64,000 nt of DNA from contig JAJQHD010000038.1 in the NCBI GenBank assembly GCA_021199855.1, positions 1 through 64,000 on the forward strand, given 5' to 3'. Position numbers and translations under genes: made by a program. The stretch comes from Oscillospiraceae bacterium (GTDB lineage: Bacteria > Bacillota > Clostridia > Oscillospirales > Ruminococcaceae). Positions 49,954-58,921 of this stretch are shown here, in pieces. The notes below the pieces were generated by a model. The model saw nothing but the letters and a program-made list of their open reading frames with translations. It was not told where the DNA came from and ran no database searches. Position 1 is the first letter of the stretch. Every line of letters starts with the position of its first letter.

Positions 49954-52562
49954 ATGCCACTTTTACTCAAGGATGTTGATATAAATTCTCTGTCGAAGGG
50001 AATGAGACAATATGTTGAGATAAAGCTTGAGCATATGGACAGCATCCTTTTCTTCAGGCTCGGGGATTTTTATGAAATGTTTTTCGATGATGCCCTGGTC
50101 GCATCACGAGAACTTGAACTGGCTTTAACATCCAAGGATTGTGGACTTTCCGATAAAGCTCCCATGTGTGGGGTACCTCATCACGCATGTGATTCATACA
50201 TCAAGAAGCTGATCGATAAAGGCTATAGTGTTTGTATCTGTGAACAGCTTGAAGATCCTGCTACAGCCAAGGGAATAGTCAAGCGGGATGTTATAAGGAT
50301 TATCACACCGGGTACTCTTACCGACAGCAGTATGCTTGACGAGGGCAATAATAACTGGCTTGCGTCAATTTATCTTGAAGCCGGTACTGTTGCAGTTTGC
50401 TTCGCTGATATGTCAACGGGGGAGGCATACATCTACAAATCATCTGAAGGCGATTTGCAGGCGTTTCTTATAAACAAGCTTTCAAGATATTCTCCTGTTG
50501 AGATTCTCTGCCAGAAAAAGTTTCCGATGGACAGCGATGTTGCGGGTTTTATATTGGACAAGCTCAAGGCTGGTTTAAAGACGGTCGATGAAAGCTCATT
50601 TGATTTTGCTAAAAACCGTCAGGTTGTCCTTGATCAATTCTCAAACGATTCATTTACCAAGCTTGAGCTTTCAGAAAATGATGCAGAAGCTAAGGCTGTT
50701 TCAGCACTGTTTTGCTATATTGCCAATACTCAGAGAGGAACAATCCCGAGATTTTCTTCGATAGAGAGGCAATCTGATGACCAGATTATGGCTCTCGGCT
50801 ATACTGCCAGAACAAACCTTGAACTCACCAAAACAATCAGAAGTGGTGAGAAAACGGGCTCCCTTCTATGGGTTCTTGACATGACGAAGACTTCGATGGG
50901 CAAGCGAATGTTAAAGTCCTGGATTGAACAACCTCTATGCAACCCAACCCGGATAATCAGAAGACTTGATGCAGTAGATGCACTTTATCGTAATTCAGCG
51001 CTGTTATCCAGCCTGGAGGACGAGTTAAGTGGCGTATATGATCTCGAACGTCTCATGACAAAGGTTATCTACAAGACTGCAACTCCCAGAGATTTAAAGG
51101 CACTTGCGAGTACTTCTTCAAGGTTGCCAGAGATTAAGAGAATTCTTAATGAACTCGGATCTGATCTGATTAAGAGCCTCAATAACGATATATCAACTCT
51201 TGAGGAAATTGCTAATTTGATTGATAACGCAATCCCCGATGAACTTCCTGCTACCTTTAAAGACGGTGGAATAATCAAAGAAGGCTTCAACGATGAGCTC
51301 GATAATCTTCGCAAGATTGCTTCTGATGGCAAGAGCGTCATTGAAGAAATAGTTGCGAAGGAACGTGAAAAGACCGGAATCAAGAATCTTAAGTCGGGTT
51401 ACAATCATGTTTATGGTTACTACATTGAAGTCACACGTTCGTTTATTGAACAGGTTCCTGATTATTTCATAAGAAAGCAGACTCTTGTAAATGCAGAACG
51501 ATACATAACTGAAGAACTCAAGAATGCTGAAGATATGATTTCAGGGGCATCAGCGCATATTCTCGCACTTGAAAATGAGATATTCAATGAGGTAAGGGAG
51601 TATGTCGCAAATAAGCTTTCTGATGTTCAGAAGACAGCAGTTGCTGTTGCTACGGTTGATGTTCTGGCGTCGTTTACGTCTGTTGCTATAAAAAATAATT
51701 ACACCAAGCCGGAAATTGCCATTGACGGTATAATTGATATAAGAAACGGAAGACATCCTGTTGTCGAGCTTATGCTGAAGGATGAACTCTTTGTTCCAAA
51801 CGACGCATATCTCGATCTCACAGATAATCGTATGTCCATAATCACCGGTCCGAATATGTCTGGTAAGTCTACCTATATGAGGCAGGTTGCACTGATTACA
51901 TTGATGGCTCAGATTGGCTCATTTGTGCCTGCTGATTATGCAAAAATTTCTATTTGTGATCAGATATTCACAAGAGTAGGAGCTTCCGACGACCTGACAG
52001 CTGGTCAGTCGACATTCATGGTTGAAATGAGCGAGGTTGCGGATATAGTTAAAAATGCTACACGTGACAGCCTCGTAATACTCGATGAAGTCGGACGCGG
52101 AACTTCAACCTATGACGGCTTGAGCATTGCCAAGAGCGTTGCGGAGTATATATCAAATCCTAGGAAAGTTGGTTGTAAAACACTTTTTGCAACTCACTAT
52201 CACGAGCTTATTTTCTTGAAAACGAAAAACCTGGCATCAAGAACTATAGTGTGGCAGTAAAGAAAGGCACGGATGGAATTAGGTTCTTAAGAAAGATTGT
52301 CCGCGGTGGCGTCGATGAGTCGTATGGTATCGAAGTCGCAAAGCTTGCAGGTCTTCCTGAATCGATTTTAAGGCGATCGAGAGAGATTCTGAAAGAGCTT
52401 GAAGTTAAGCCTGTGGTTCAGGCTCCAGTCGAAAGCGACCAGGTTTCATTTGAGGGTATAAATGAAAAGGCTGTTATAAACATGCTGAGAAAAACCAATA
52501 TAGATGAGCTTTCAGACAAGGAACTCAGGGAGCTTATTTCGGATATTGTTCGTTACATCTGA
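49954..52562 (+). pseudogene. mutS: DNA mismatch repair protein MutS, frameshifted near the end
   Basis: MutS recognises base mismatches. The first frame (49954-52260, 768 residues) holds the mismatch-binding FYEMFFDDA segment, the connector, lever and clamp, and Walker A TGPNMSGKSTYMRQVA near residue 630. It stops soon after ATHYHEL. The rest of the family sequence resumes in another frame: GIKNYSVAVKKGTDGIRFLRKIV, YGIEVAKLAGLPESILRR, then the C-terminal tail to 52562. One base seems to be missing in the T run at 52211-52214. The lost part includes the helix-turn-helix dimer interface and the end of the ATPase, so the protein would be impaired. A sequencing or assembly error is the main alternative. 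Confidence 0.85.
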
Positions 52563-52586
52563 TAAACTGCTTTAGGAGGCAGAGAG

Positions 52587-54506
52587 ATGGGTAAAATTCA
52601 TCTTTTGGATAAATCGATATATGATCTTATTTCTGCTGGCGAGGTTGTCGACAGACCGTTTTCAGCTGTTAAGGAACTGGTTGAAAATTCTGTTGACGCC
52701 GGAGCAAGTAATATTGTCGTTGAAATCAAGAATGGCGGTAAAACGTATATCCGTGTTACTGATAACGGTTCTGGCATCGCTGCAGAGGATGTACCAATGG
52801 CGTTTGTAAGTCATGCAACAAGCAAGGTTACATCGAAAGAAGACCTTGACTCTATTATGACTCTCGGCTTCAGAGGAGAAGCTCTCGCTTCAATCTGTAC
52901 CATTTCAAAGGTTCAGCTTTTAACAAAAAGACCCGAAGATGAGCTTGGCTTTAAATACGAGATTGAGGGCAGTGAAGAAATCTCTTCTGAAACTACCGGT
53001 TGCCCGAATGGCACTACCATAATCGTAAGGGATTTATTCTATAACACTCCCGCAAGACAGAAGTTTATGAACAAAGATACTGTTGAAGGAAATTCTGTTG
53101 CAATGGTTGTGCAGAAAATCGCACTTTCTCATCCTGAAATTTCTGTCAAATTTATAAGAGACAATAAAGTTGACTTTGTCACATCTGGAGATGGAAAGCT
53201 ACTTTCCGCAATATATACTATTCTTGGCAAGGAATTTTATGATGGTTGTATTCCTGTTGAATACAAATACATGTACGTTACTGTCAAAGGCTATATAACA
53301 AAACCTCTTGCTTCTAAATCTACGAGGGCTTACCAGAACTTTTTTGTAAACTCAAGATATATCAAGAATCTGACTATGACATCAGCACTTGAGGAAGCAT
53401 ATTCAGACGCAATGATGGTTGGGAAGCGTCCGGGTTGCGTACTTAATGTCACTGTACCTGCAAATACTATCGATGTCAATGCGCATCCCACCAAGAGTGA
53501 AGTAAGATTTCAGAATAATAGCACTATTTATAGCGCGATTTTTTACGCTGCCACCGATGCACTGATGAAATTTGACTCTCCTGAGGAGATCAATGCGGAC
53601 GGATCGAAAAAATCTGCTAATAGCTCGCTTACTCACAAAGAGCTATACTCTCGGGTATCGACGGTTTCAGTTGCTCCTGAACGTAATGAACAGTTCTCGT
53701 TCGCTTCCACGTCTGCTCCTGTCAAAACGACAATAGCATCAAAAAGCGATTTTGTGAATGTATTTATGAAAGACTATATACCACTCCATAAGACCAAAGA
53801 GAGCGAAGATAAGACGCCCGATTTGGTTGCTGGTTCTAAGGTTGATGATTCTCCGAATCTAGATAGCTCCTTTACGTATATAAACGCTCAATCCCTTACA
53901 CGTCCCTCTGTTGAGAAGCCTGTTCCGGACAGTGAACCGATTGATATTAAAGTGATAGGCGAGGTATTCAAGACTTACGTTGTGGCACAGTGTGGTGATG
54001 ACATTCTCCTTGTTGATAAACATGCCGCACACGAAAGGCTGATTTATGAGGATCTCAAGCGTAATAGAACATCGCTTGATTCACAGATGCTTCTTAATCC
54101 GGTTAAAGTTAATCTTACATACGATCAGTACGAAGCTTTGTTTGAAAATCAGGATGTTTGTCGCAAACTTGGCATCGGGATTGAGTTCAATAATGCTCCC
54201 ACAGTCACTATAACCGGGTCACCTATGATTGCTCAGGATATGGATCCTATAGACATTGCGATCCAGGTTGCTGACAGCATTGTCCAAGGAAAGCGATCCA
54301 AAGGCACCGATATTTTTGATGACTTGTATCACGCCTTCGCTTGTAAGGCGGCAATCAAGGCCAACAGTGACACGAATATAGTTGAGCTTGAACGGCTAAT
54401 GGAGCTTATTACTGAGGAAGATATCCGCTATTGCCCTCACGGAAGACCAATACTTGTGAAGCTTTCCAAGCGTGAAATCGAGAAAATGTTCCGTAGGATT
54501 GTGTAA
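52587..54506 (+). CDS. mutL: DNA mismatch repair protein MutL
   Basis: MutL couples mismatch recognition to strand nicking. The 639-residue product has the GHKL ATPase: ELVENSVDAGA near residue 34, DNGSGI near 55, GFRGEALAS near 93, and YNTPARQKF near 145. The C-terminal domain has an endonuclease motif LVDKHAAHERLIYE near 475 (Lys where the consensus has Gln), ACKAAIKAN and CPHGRP. So it is the endonuclease-type MutL. It lies 24 bases after the mutS end; a GGAGG site precedes it. Confidence 0.96.
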   Translation: MGKIHLLDKSIYDLISAGEVVDRPFSAVKELVENSVDAGASNIVVEIKNGGKTYIRVTDNGSGIAAEDVPMAFVSHATSKVTSKEDLDSIMTLGFRGEALASICTISKVQLLTKRPEDELGFKYEIEGSEEISSETTGCPNGTTIIVRDLFYNTPARQKFMNKDTVEGNSVAMVVQKIALSHPEISVKFIRDNKVDFVTSGDGKLLSAIYTILGKEFYDGCIPVEYKYMYVTVKGYITKPLASKSTRAYQNFFVNSRYIKNLTMTSALEEAYSDAMMVGKRPGCVLNVTVPANTIDVNAHPTKSEVRFQNNSTIYSAIFYAATDALMKFDSPEEINADGSKKSANSSLTHKELYSRVSTVSVAPERNEQFSFASTSAPVKTTIASKSDFVNVFMKDYIPLHKTKESEDKTPDLVAGSKVDDSPNLDSSFTYINAQSLTRPSVEKPVPDSEPIDIKVIGEVFKTYVVAQCGDDILLVDKHAAHERLIYEDLKRNRTSLDSQMLLNPVKVNLTYDQYEALFENQDVCRKLGIGIEFNNAPTVTITGSPMIAQDMDPIDIAIQVADSIVQGKRSKGTDIFDDLYHAFACKAAIKANSDTNIVELERLMELITEEDIRYCPHGRPILVKLSKREIEKMFRRIV

Positions 54507-54509
54507 TCT

Positions 54510-55454
54510 ATGAAGCAGAAGTTGATTGTTGTATGTGGTCCCACTGCTTCTGGGAAAACGGAGCTTGCGGTGTCTCTGGCGGAGCTTTTTGACGGCGAGG
54601 TTGTTTCTGCGGATTCTATGCAGATATATAAGGATATAAGCATTGCTACAGCTAAGCCGAGCTCTGAGGAAATGCGTGGAATAAGGCATCATATGATCGA
54701 TATACTTAATCTTTCCGAAAAGTTTTCGGTTGCTGATTATGTGAGACTTGCCGGTGAATGTATAGACGACATAGCAAGCAGGGGAAAGATTCCCGTCGTA
54801 TGCGGAGGAACCGGGCTTTATATTTCATCGCTCATAAATGGAATAAGCTTCGACGAAACCTGCTCATCTACTGAGTTGAGAGAAGAGCTTGGCAGATTAG
54901 CTGAAGAAAAGGGCGGTGAATACCTACTTGGAATTTTGCGAGAGTTTGACCCTGAATCAGCTGACAGGCTTCATCCTAATAATCTTACAAGGATAATTAG
55001 GGCTATTGAAGTGTATAAAATCTCCGGAGTTACTATGACGGAGATGAACAAACTTTCGCAAAAAGAAAGCTTGTATGATCCCGTTATGATCGGACTCAAC
55101 TATTCCGACAGAGAGCTTCTGTATGACAGGGTAAACTCAAGAGTTGATAAGATGCTGGAAATGGGTCTTCTTGAAGAGGCAAAAATGGTTTTGTCACAGG
55201 AGAATGTTGCAACGGCAGGACAGGCTATTGGCTATAAGGAATTCAAGCCTTATTTTGCCGGAGAGAAATCTATTGAGGAATGCATAGATAGCGTAAAGCA
55301 AGATTCAAGAAGATACGCTAAGAGACAGCTTACCTGGTTCAGACGCGATAAGAGAATCAAGTGGATATATAGAGACAAGATTTCTTCCGGCGAAAGCGAG
55401 TTATTTATAGCGTCGGAAATAATCAGAAGAGAAGGCATATTGTTAAAGCATTGA
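54510..55454 (+). CDS. miaA: tRNA dimethylallyltransferase
   Basis: Adds a dimethylallyl group to A37 of tRNAs that read UNN codons. The 314-residue product has the P-loop VCGPTASGKTELAV near residue 6, DSMQIYKDISIATAK near 33, GGTGLYISSL near 95, and the RRYAKRQLTWFRRD motif near 270. It follows mutL by three bases, the mutS-mutL-miaA order typical of Firmicutes. Confidence 0.96.
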   Translation: MKQKLIVVCGPTASGKTELAVSLAELFDGEVVSADSMQIYKDISIATAKPSSEEMRGIRHHMIDILNLSEKFSVADYVRLAGECIDDIASRGKIPVVCGGTGLYISSLINGISFDETCSSTELREELGRLAEEKGGEYLLGILREFDPESADRLHPNNLTRIIRAIEVYKISGVTMTEMNKLSQKESLYDPVMIGLNYSDRELLYDRVNSRVDKMLEMGLLEEAKMVLSQENVATAGQAIGYKEFKPYFAGEKSIEECIDSVKQDSRRYAKRQLTWFRRDKRIKWIYRDKISSGESELFIASEIIRREGILLKH

Positions 55455-55467
55455 TGGAGGGTTGACA

Positions 55468-56772
55468 GTGAGACTCAGGCGCCTGAGAGATATTTTGATA
55501 TATGCTATAATTGTTGCTTGTCTATTAGCGATAGTGTTATCGCAGATTTATCTCACATTGTCTTCTGACTCCGATACCGAGGATGCAACATACTTTACGA
55601 CAAGCAAATCCTTGAGCTTTACTGGAGTTATAATCCGAGATGAGTCGTTGGTGTATACAAGCTATATCGGCGACGGTGTACTTACATATGATATCGACGA
55701 TGGCAGTCGCGTTTCAAACGGTTCTTCGATAGCAAAAATATACAATTCGTACACTCAGATTTACAACAGACATGAAATCGAGAAGTTGGAAGATGAGATA
55801 GAAGCCCTTGAAAAGGCTCAGGATAACGGAACAACTGACTATGTGCAGCCGGAATTCATCTCAACTCAGATTGCAGAGCAGTATAAAGAGCTCATTGCTG
55901 ATATAAAAAATCAGGATCTTGAAGATTTGAATTCCGAGAGAGTAGAGCTTCTTAAGCTTATGTGCATTCTTAATGTCTCTTCGAATGTAGAGAGCGATTA
56001 CACAGACAGAATAAGTGTATTGACGGAAAGGCTGAATTACCTTGAGGTGTCCCTTGTAAATGCTGTTGCAACTGTTTCTGCTTCATCCTCCGGCTATTTC
56101 ACCTCAGTTGTTGACGGATATGAATCTTATCTTAGTACCGATGGAATTTATGATCTGACGGTTGACGATATAAATGCTATTATCGCATCGCCACAAAAGG
56201 ATATAACAATGAGCTCAAATGTAATTGGAAAACTGTTTTCCGATTATACATGGCAGATGGTTGGAGTTATCTATACTGACGACAGGTATTTTGTCAATGA
56301 GAGCTTTGATCTGACATTTACATCAGTGGGGAAGACCTACACTGTGACTGTTGAATCGATAACCGCTACCGGAAACGGAAATGAAGCTATAATAGTACTT
56401 TCCTGTGATCAGATGGATGAGACGGTTGCTGCATCCAGAGTGGTAGACGTTGAAATTCTGTTTGGTACATATTCGGGAATCAAGGTTTCGAGGAGTGCTA
56501 TAAGATTCCAGAACGGTCAGAAAGGTGTGTATGTAGTAAGCGGAGGACAAACAGAATTCAGGCTTATTGATGTAATTTATGAGGGCGATGATTATGTTTT
56601 GTCTGCAGTGACGACAGAAGATGGTTACTTAAGCCTGTACGACAGCGTTCTGCTTGATCCGGTTGCTACAACTGAAGGTCAGAGTACCACAGAAGATACA
56701 TCTGAGGATTCTGAGGAAGATGATAATTCGGAGCCTGATGATACGGGTCAAGAGGAAGAAGACAATAATTGA
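55468..56772 (+). CDS. HlyD-like membrane protein of the division region
   Basis: The product of 434 residues starts with a GTG at 55468, six bases after GGAGGG. It has one N-terminal membrane helix (DILIYAIIVACLLAIVLSQIYL), a biotinyl-lipoyl-like segment (SLSFTGVIIRDESLVYT, then YDIDDGSRVSNGSSIAKIYN), a coiled coil near residues 100-200, and later beta-rich HlyD-type segments. A long acidic tail (SEEDDNSEPDDTGQEEED) ends it. Such proteins lie upstream of sepF in many clostridia, but their role is unknown. It could span membrane and wall at the division site. Confidence 0.72.
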   Translation: MRLRRLRDILIYAIIVACLLAIVLSQIYLTLSSDSDTEDATYFTTSKSLSFTGVIIRDESLVYTSYIGDGVLTYDIDDGSRVSNGSSIAKIYNSYTQIYNRHEIEKLEDEIEALEKAQDNGTTDYVQPEFISTQIAEQYKELIADIKNQDLEDLNSERVELLKLMCILNVSSNVESDYTDRISVLTERLNYLEVSLVNAVATVSASSSGYFTSVVDGYESYLSTDGIYDLTVDDINAIIASPQKDITMSSNVIGKLFSDYTWQMVGVIYTDDRYFVNESFDLTFTSVGKTYTVTVESITATGNGNEAIIVLSCDQMDETVAASRVVDVEILFGTYSGIKVSRSAIRFQNGQKGVYVVSGGQTEFRLIDVIYEGDDYVLSAVTTEDGYLSLYDSVLLDPVATTEGQSTTEDTSEDSEEDDNSEPDDTGQEEEDNN

Positions 56773-56805
56773 CAATCAGAACATATCATTTTTTCATATT
56801 TTGTC

Positions 56806-56834
56806 TTGACATTTGCGCCGAAATATATGATAAT
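56806..56834 (+). promoter_or_regulatory. Promoter of the sepF-divIVA operon
   Basis: TTGACA (56806-56811) and GATAAT (56829-56834) are 17 bases apart. Confidence 0.75.
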
Positions 56835-56891
56835 AGAAGGGTATAGATATTTGTTTTTTTATCGCTATATAAATAAATGCGGAGGTACATT

Positions 56892-57317
56892 ATGAGTGTG
56901 TTAGATTCTATTAAGAACTTCTTAATCGGGGAAGAGGAAGGCGAGGATTACGAGCCTCTTGTCGATGAGGAGAATGAAGCAGAGACAGTTGATGTTGCTC
57001 AAGAAAGAAGAAACAGAGAGTTTAAGTTCAACACAACTGCAACCGTACAGATTGTTCTTGCTTGCCCTACTGATTATTCCGAAGTAAGATCTATCGGCGA
57101 TGATCTGAATAATCAGAAAACGGTTCTTCTCAATCTTGAGAAGGTAAAAGCAGACGAAGCAAAGCGCATTATGGACTTCCTTTCAGGAGTTGCATATGCA
57201 AACGGTGCTACAATCAAGATGACTGCTACGAAGACATTTGTTATTATGCCCAAGAATGTCGGCTTCAGCGGTGTTGACCTGATGAGCGAAATCGAGAACA
57301 GCGGTTATAGCTTCTGA
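56892..57317 (+). CDS. sepF: Cell division protein SepF
   Basis: SepF ties FtsZ to the membrane and aids septum assembly. The 141-residue product has an N-terminal amphipathic segment (VLDSIKNFLIG), an acidic linker, and the SepF core near residues 60-130 (VQIVLACPTDYSEVRSIGDDLNNQKTVLLNLEKVKADEAKRIMDFLSGVAYANGA). The start follows GGAGG. Confidence 0.94.
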   Translation: MSVLDSIKNFLIGEEEGEDYEPLVDEENEAETVDVAQERRNREFKFNTTATVQIVLACPTDYSEVRSIGDDLNNQKTVLLNLEKVKADEAKRIMDFLSGVAYANGATIKMTATKTFVIMPKNVGFSGVDLMSEIENSGYSF

Positions 57318-57319
57318 CA

Positions 57320-58096
57320 ATGGAGAATGACAGCCATAAACTCAGACTTTTGTCATCTGTAAGCGACGATGAAAGAATTCTGATTCGGCACATCATTGAT
57401 CTTGGAAGGAGTAGCCAGGCTTCAGGGCACTCAAGGTTCAGTTGCTTTTTGGATGAAAGGCAACTTTCCCTTTGCAACTTGTCGCTTGAACAATATGCTG
57501 ATTACTTGTCTGATTATGAGCTTATTGGTGGCTATGATGAGGCAGAGCGTCGGGTTATCGTGTTTTCGGGTTATGGGTATGTTGTGCCTTTTTCACCGGT
57601 TGTTTTTAGCGGACGGGACATTGACAATCTCACACATCGGGATTTCTTGGGAACTCTGATGGCACAGAATATCAAGCGCGAAATGATCGGCGATATTCTT
57701 GTCGGAGAAAAACGGACAGTGGCATTTGTAATGAACTCTGTTCTTCCGATTGTTGAGGAGATCTCAAAGGTCGGTGGAGTGGGAGTAAATATCACATATG
57801 ATTTTTCAGAGTCGGATATTCCTGAAAAGAAGTTTGATGTTATAAATGCTACCGTCAAATCGCTCAGAATTGACGCTATTTTAGCTGATGCTATAGGTCT
57901 ATCGCGGGAAAAAGCACAAGCTTTAATTCGTTCTCAGGGTGTTCAGTTGAATCATCTGATGATTTTCGACCCGAGTGAAAAGGTCAATGAGGGTGATGTG
58001 TTTTCGCTTCGTGGAAAAGGGAAATTTATGCTTTACCGCGTCGGTGGTATGTCAAAAAAAGACAGAATTTTCATTACAATATATAAGTACAAATAA
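57320..58096 (+). CDS. S4-domain RNA-binding protein YlmH
   Basis: The 258-residue product has the YlmH N-terminal region (LGRSSQASGHSRFSCFLDERQLSL), a middle part with DFLGTLMAQNIKREMIGDILV, and a C-terminal S4 domain near residues 185-245 (LRIDAILADAIGLSREKAQALIRSQGVQLN). YlmH-type proteins act in division and, more recently, in rescue of stalled ribosomes. It is three bases after sepF. Confidence 0.92.
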   Translation: MENDSHKLRLLSSVSDDERILIRHIIDLGRSSQASGHSRFSCFLDERQLSLCNLSLEQYADYLSDYELIGGYDEAERRVIVFSGYGYVVPFSPVVFSGRDIDNLTHRDFLGTLMAQNIKREMIGDILVGEKRTVAFVMNSVLPIVEEISKVGGVGVNITYDFSESDIPEKKFDVINATVKSLRIDAILADAIGLSREKAQALIRSQGVQLNHLMIFDPSEKVNEGDVFSLRGKGKFMLYRVGGMSKKDRIFITIYKYK

Positions 58097-58107
58097 GGAG
58101 GACTAGT

Positions 58108-58899
58108 ATGAACGCCAAGGACATCGCTCAGAAAAAATTTTCAAAAGCAACAGTCGGCTATAAGCCGGAAGAGGTCGATGAATACCTGAAAGATGTTGAC
58201 GTTGCTCTTTCTAATGCTGTCAAGGAAAAAGAAGAGAGTGAAGCAAAGATTATTAAACTTGTCGAGCGAATAAACGAATACAGAGCAGACGAGGATGCTA
58301 TTCGCGACGCAATCCTGGTTTCTCAGAAGCAGGGAAACAAGATTATCGCTGAAGCTCGTGCAGAGGCAGATAGGATTGTTGCTGAGGCTCAGGCTCAGAG
58401 GGATTCGCTTCTCGCAGACATTTCAAACGACTGCGAAGCACTCAAGCGTTCTGAGGTTGAAAAGATTGCTGTTGCTATCAAGGAAGAGAATGACAAGCTT
58501 AATGCAGTTGTCGCCGCTTCCAAGACCCAGACTGAAATGCAGTCGGACAAGCTCAATAAGCTCAAGGCTGAGGTTACTGATTTCAAGAAGAAGGTTCTTC
58601 TTGTTCTCAATGAGCAGATAAGAGTGGTTTCAAGTTTGCCTGAACTAACGGATGAGGAAATTTCGAAGATAGTATCAGGACAGGTCAGACCTCCGGTTCA
58701 GACTCCGGCTGAGCCTGCTGAAAAACCAGCTGAGACAGCTCCTGAAGCCAAAACCGAGGTGCCTGAAAAGCCTGCTCAGCAAGCCAAGACTACAACAGAC
58801 AAGCGTCGTGCTTTTGGCTTTGATGAATCCATGTATAAAAAACAGGAGTTTACTTCCGAAGAATTGAAATTCGGTCATAATTCACCTAATAAGAAATAA
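58108..58899 (+). CDS. divIVA: Cell division initiation protein DivIVA
   Basis: DivIVA senses curved membrane at poles and septa. The 263-residue product has the N-terminal lipid-binding domain (MNAKDIAQKKFSKATVGYKPEEVDEYLKDVDVAL) and long coiled coils (about 40-175). A Pro/Ala/Glu-rich linker (about 200-235, PVQTPAEPAEKPAET) ends in a basic segment with FGFDESMYKKQEF. Preceded by AAGGAGG, 11 bases after ylmH. Confidence 0.93.
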   Translation: MNAKDIAQKKFSKATVGYKPEEVDEYLKDVDVALSNAVKEKEESEAKIIKLVERINEYRADEDAIRDAILVSQKQGNKIIAEARAEADRIVAEAQAQRDSLLADISNDCEALKRSEVEKIAVAIKEENDKLNAVVAASKTQTEMQSDKLNKLKAEVTDFKKKVLLVLNEQIRVVSSLPELTDEEISKIVSGQVRPPVQTPAEPAEKPAETAPEAKTEVPEKPAQQAKTTTDKRRAFGFDESMYKKQEFTSEELKFGHNSPNKK

Positions 58900-58921
58900 T
58901 CATTACTAAGGGGTAAAGGAT

